Shown here: piece by piece, positions 4,917-5,537 of the stretch | Layout of the letters: each line of letters begins with the position of its first letter | How positions within the stretch are numbered: the first letter of the stretch is position 1 | Assembly (NCBI GenBank): GCA_030673805.1 | Contig: DAOVIH010000067.1 | Coordinates: 1-5,537, forward strand | Source of the DNA: Candidatus Bathyarchaeota archaeon | GTDB lineage: Archaea; Thermoproteota; Bathyarchaeia; Bathyarchaeales; Bathycorpusculaceae | Reading direction: 5' to 3' | Length of the DNA stretch: 5,537 nt | Notes under the pieces: generated by a model | The model's input: the letters and a program-made list of their open reading frames with translations, nothing else | What the model was told of the DNA's origin: nothing | Database searches by the model: none | Made by a program: the position numbers and the translations under genes

Positions 4917-5169
4917 TCGTTGGAAAACATGGTTAGTTGCACGATCGCCACAGATATCCCATCTGGACGATGTGACTGCATTAGCCGTGACCTTAGGCGG
5001 CTTCAACCCAGACGATAAAGGCGTTTAACGCCCTAGAATGAAGGGGTTGACTCCGGTTGCGGCAACAAAGATGAGGACCTGATTTAGATCAGATCCGAAG
5101 TGGGCTTTGGCGCTTATCCGCAATTCCAGTCGGTTTTGTGGCAAAAATACTCCGAATATGAAAATTTAA
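4917..5169 (+). other. 16S rRNA leader (external transcribed spacer)
   Basis: About 250 bases without a supported gene, directly before 16S. I see several short hairpins. CAGAT/ATCTG lies at 4951-4965. GGCGT/ACGCC with a 3-base loop lies at 5020-5032. GTTG/CAAC lies near 5057-5067. CTGAT/ATCAG with loop TTAG lies at 5079-5092. These suit a structured pre-rRNA leader. The main processing stem would pair with sequence beyond the 3' end of 16S, outside this window. The last bases, aaaatttaaat, are A/T-rich up to the mature end. No tRNA-like fold or T-loop consensus was found. Confidence 0.6.
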
Positions 5170-5537
5170 ATCCGGTTGATCCTGCCGGACCTTACTGCTA
5201 TCGGGGTGGGACTAAGACATGCGAGTCGAGCGTCTCTAGCTATGTTGAGACGCGGCAGACGGCTCAGTAACACGTGGCTAACCTACCCTCAGGACGAGGA
5301 CAAACCCGGGAAACTGGGGCTAATACTCGATAGGTGAGAATGTCTGGAATGATTTCTCACTCAAAGGGCTTTAGAAACATGCTTCTAAAGTCGCCTGGGG
5401 ACGGGGCCGCGTCCGATCAGGTTGTTGGTGAGGTAATGACTCACCAAGCCTATAACCCGTACGGGCCGTGAGAGCGGTAGCCCGGAGATGGGTACTGAGA
5501 CAAGGACCCAGGCCCCACGGGGCGCAGCAGTCGCGAA
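5170..5537 (+). rRNA. rrs: 16S ribosomal RNA, 5' part (cut by the right edge)
   Basis: The small-subunit rRNA begins at or beside 5170 with the universal archaeal start atccggttgatcctgccgg. Conserved blocks follow in order: gacggctcagtaacacgtgg (about 5258-5277), gggaaactggggctaatac, the gtactgagacaaggaccc block and gcagcagtcgcgaa at the right edge, equivalent to about the first quarter of the molecule. Expected helices are visible: GCGTCTC/GAGACGC (5230-5253), GTGAGAA/TTCTCAC (5334-5360), CTTTAGAA/TTCTAAAG (5369-5390) and TTGGTGA/TCACCAA (5425-5447). Their base-pairing is intact, so this is a functional gene rather than a relic. The T in gcagcagTcgcgaa is a known archaeal variant. The sequence looks closest to TACK/Bathyarchaeia-type rRNAs, but a database comparison is needed to assign it. 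Confidence 0.97.

Noticed and set aside
4740..5169. A tRNA gene or integration site beside the rRNA operon
   Set aside because: I found no T-loop consensus, acceptor stem pairing or CCA-like end on either strand, and no duplicated segment from the integrase end.
5157..5170. gaaaatttaaat directly before 16S as a TATA box
   Set aside because: It would start transcription inside the mature 16S. Its place at the mature 5' end suits a processing junction better.
5524..5537. T in gcagcagTcgcgaa as an unusual 16S substitution
   Set aside because: The position is known to vary between G and T among archaea, so it is not a sign of a defective gene.

Overview
The window comes from an archaeon. From 5170 to the right edge it holds the first ~368 bases of an archaeal 16S rRNA, which opens with the archaeal signature tccggttgatcctgccgg. 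Shine-Dalgarno sites of the GGAGGTGA type, AT-rich TATA-like boxes and archaeal protein families (a Mth938-like protein, a Lys-type archaeal integrase, PadR and ribbon-helix-helix regulators) agree with this. The 16S text and the PadR/RHH repertoire look most like the TACK/Bathyarchaeia side of the tree, but I cannot place it firmly by eye.

Left part (1-1876) looks like one end of an integrated or decaying mobile element. A tyrosine recombinase on the minus strand runs off the left edge exactly at its expected catalytic tyrosine codon. Divergent from it is a PadR-like winged-helix reading frame (883-1185) that has no start codon, followed closely by a 60-aa ribbon-helix-helix protein starting at a TTG. 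Two very small zinc-finger proteins (31 and 52 aa) follow on the minus strand. Small DNA-binding and zinc-finger proteins beside an integrase are typical of archaeal integrative elements and viruses, but no attachment site or tRNA gene is visible here.

Middle part (1909-4460) is ordinary-looking metabolism. A near-symmetrical TATA-like box at 1909-1917 may drive both the 52-aa zinc-finger gene (leftwards) and a Mth938-like gene (rightwards). Next is a GNAT acetyltransferase, flanked by two imperfect ~37-base direct repeats. Convergent to it is a 403-aa M20 metallopeptidase/deacylase with a complete set of metal ligands. A 15-base palindrome lies between the two convergent stops.

Right part (4461-5537) holds a pair of tightly linked small genes of unknown function on the minus strand (42 and 71 aa; the smaller is tentative), then the rRNA promoter/leader region and the 5' end of 16S rRNA. 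No single gene cluster here is clearly a new defence or metabolic system. The points most worth a second look are the integrase/PadR junction, the small zinc-finger genes, the repeat-flanked acetyltransferase and the uORF ahead of the Mth938-like gene.
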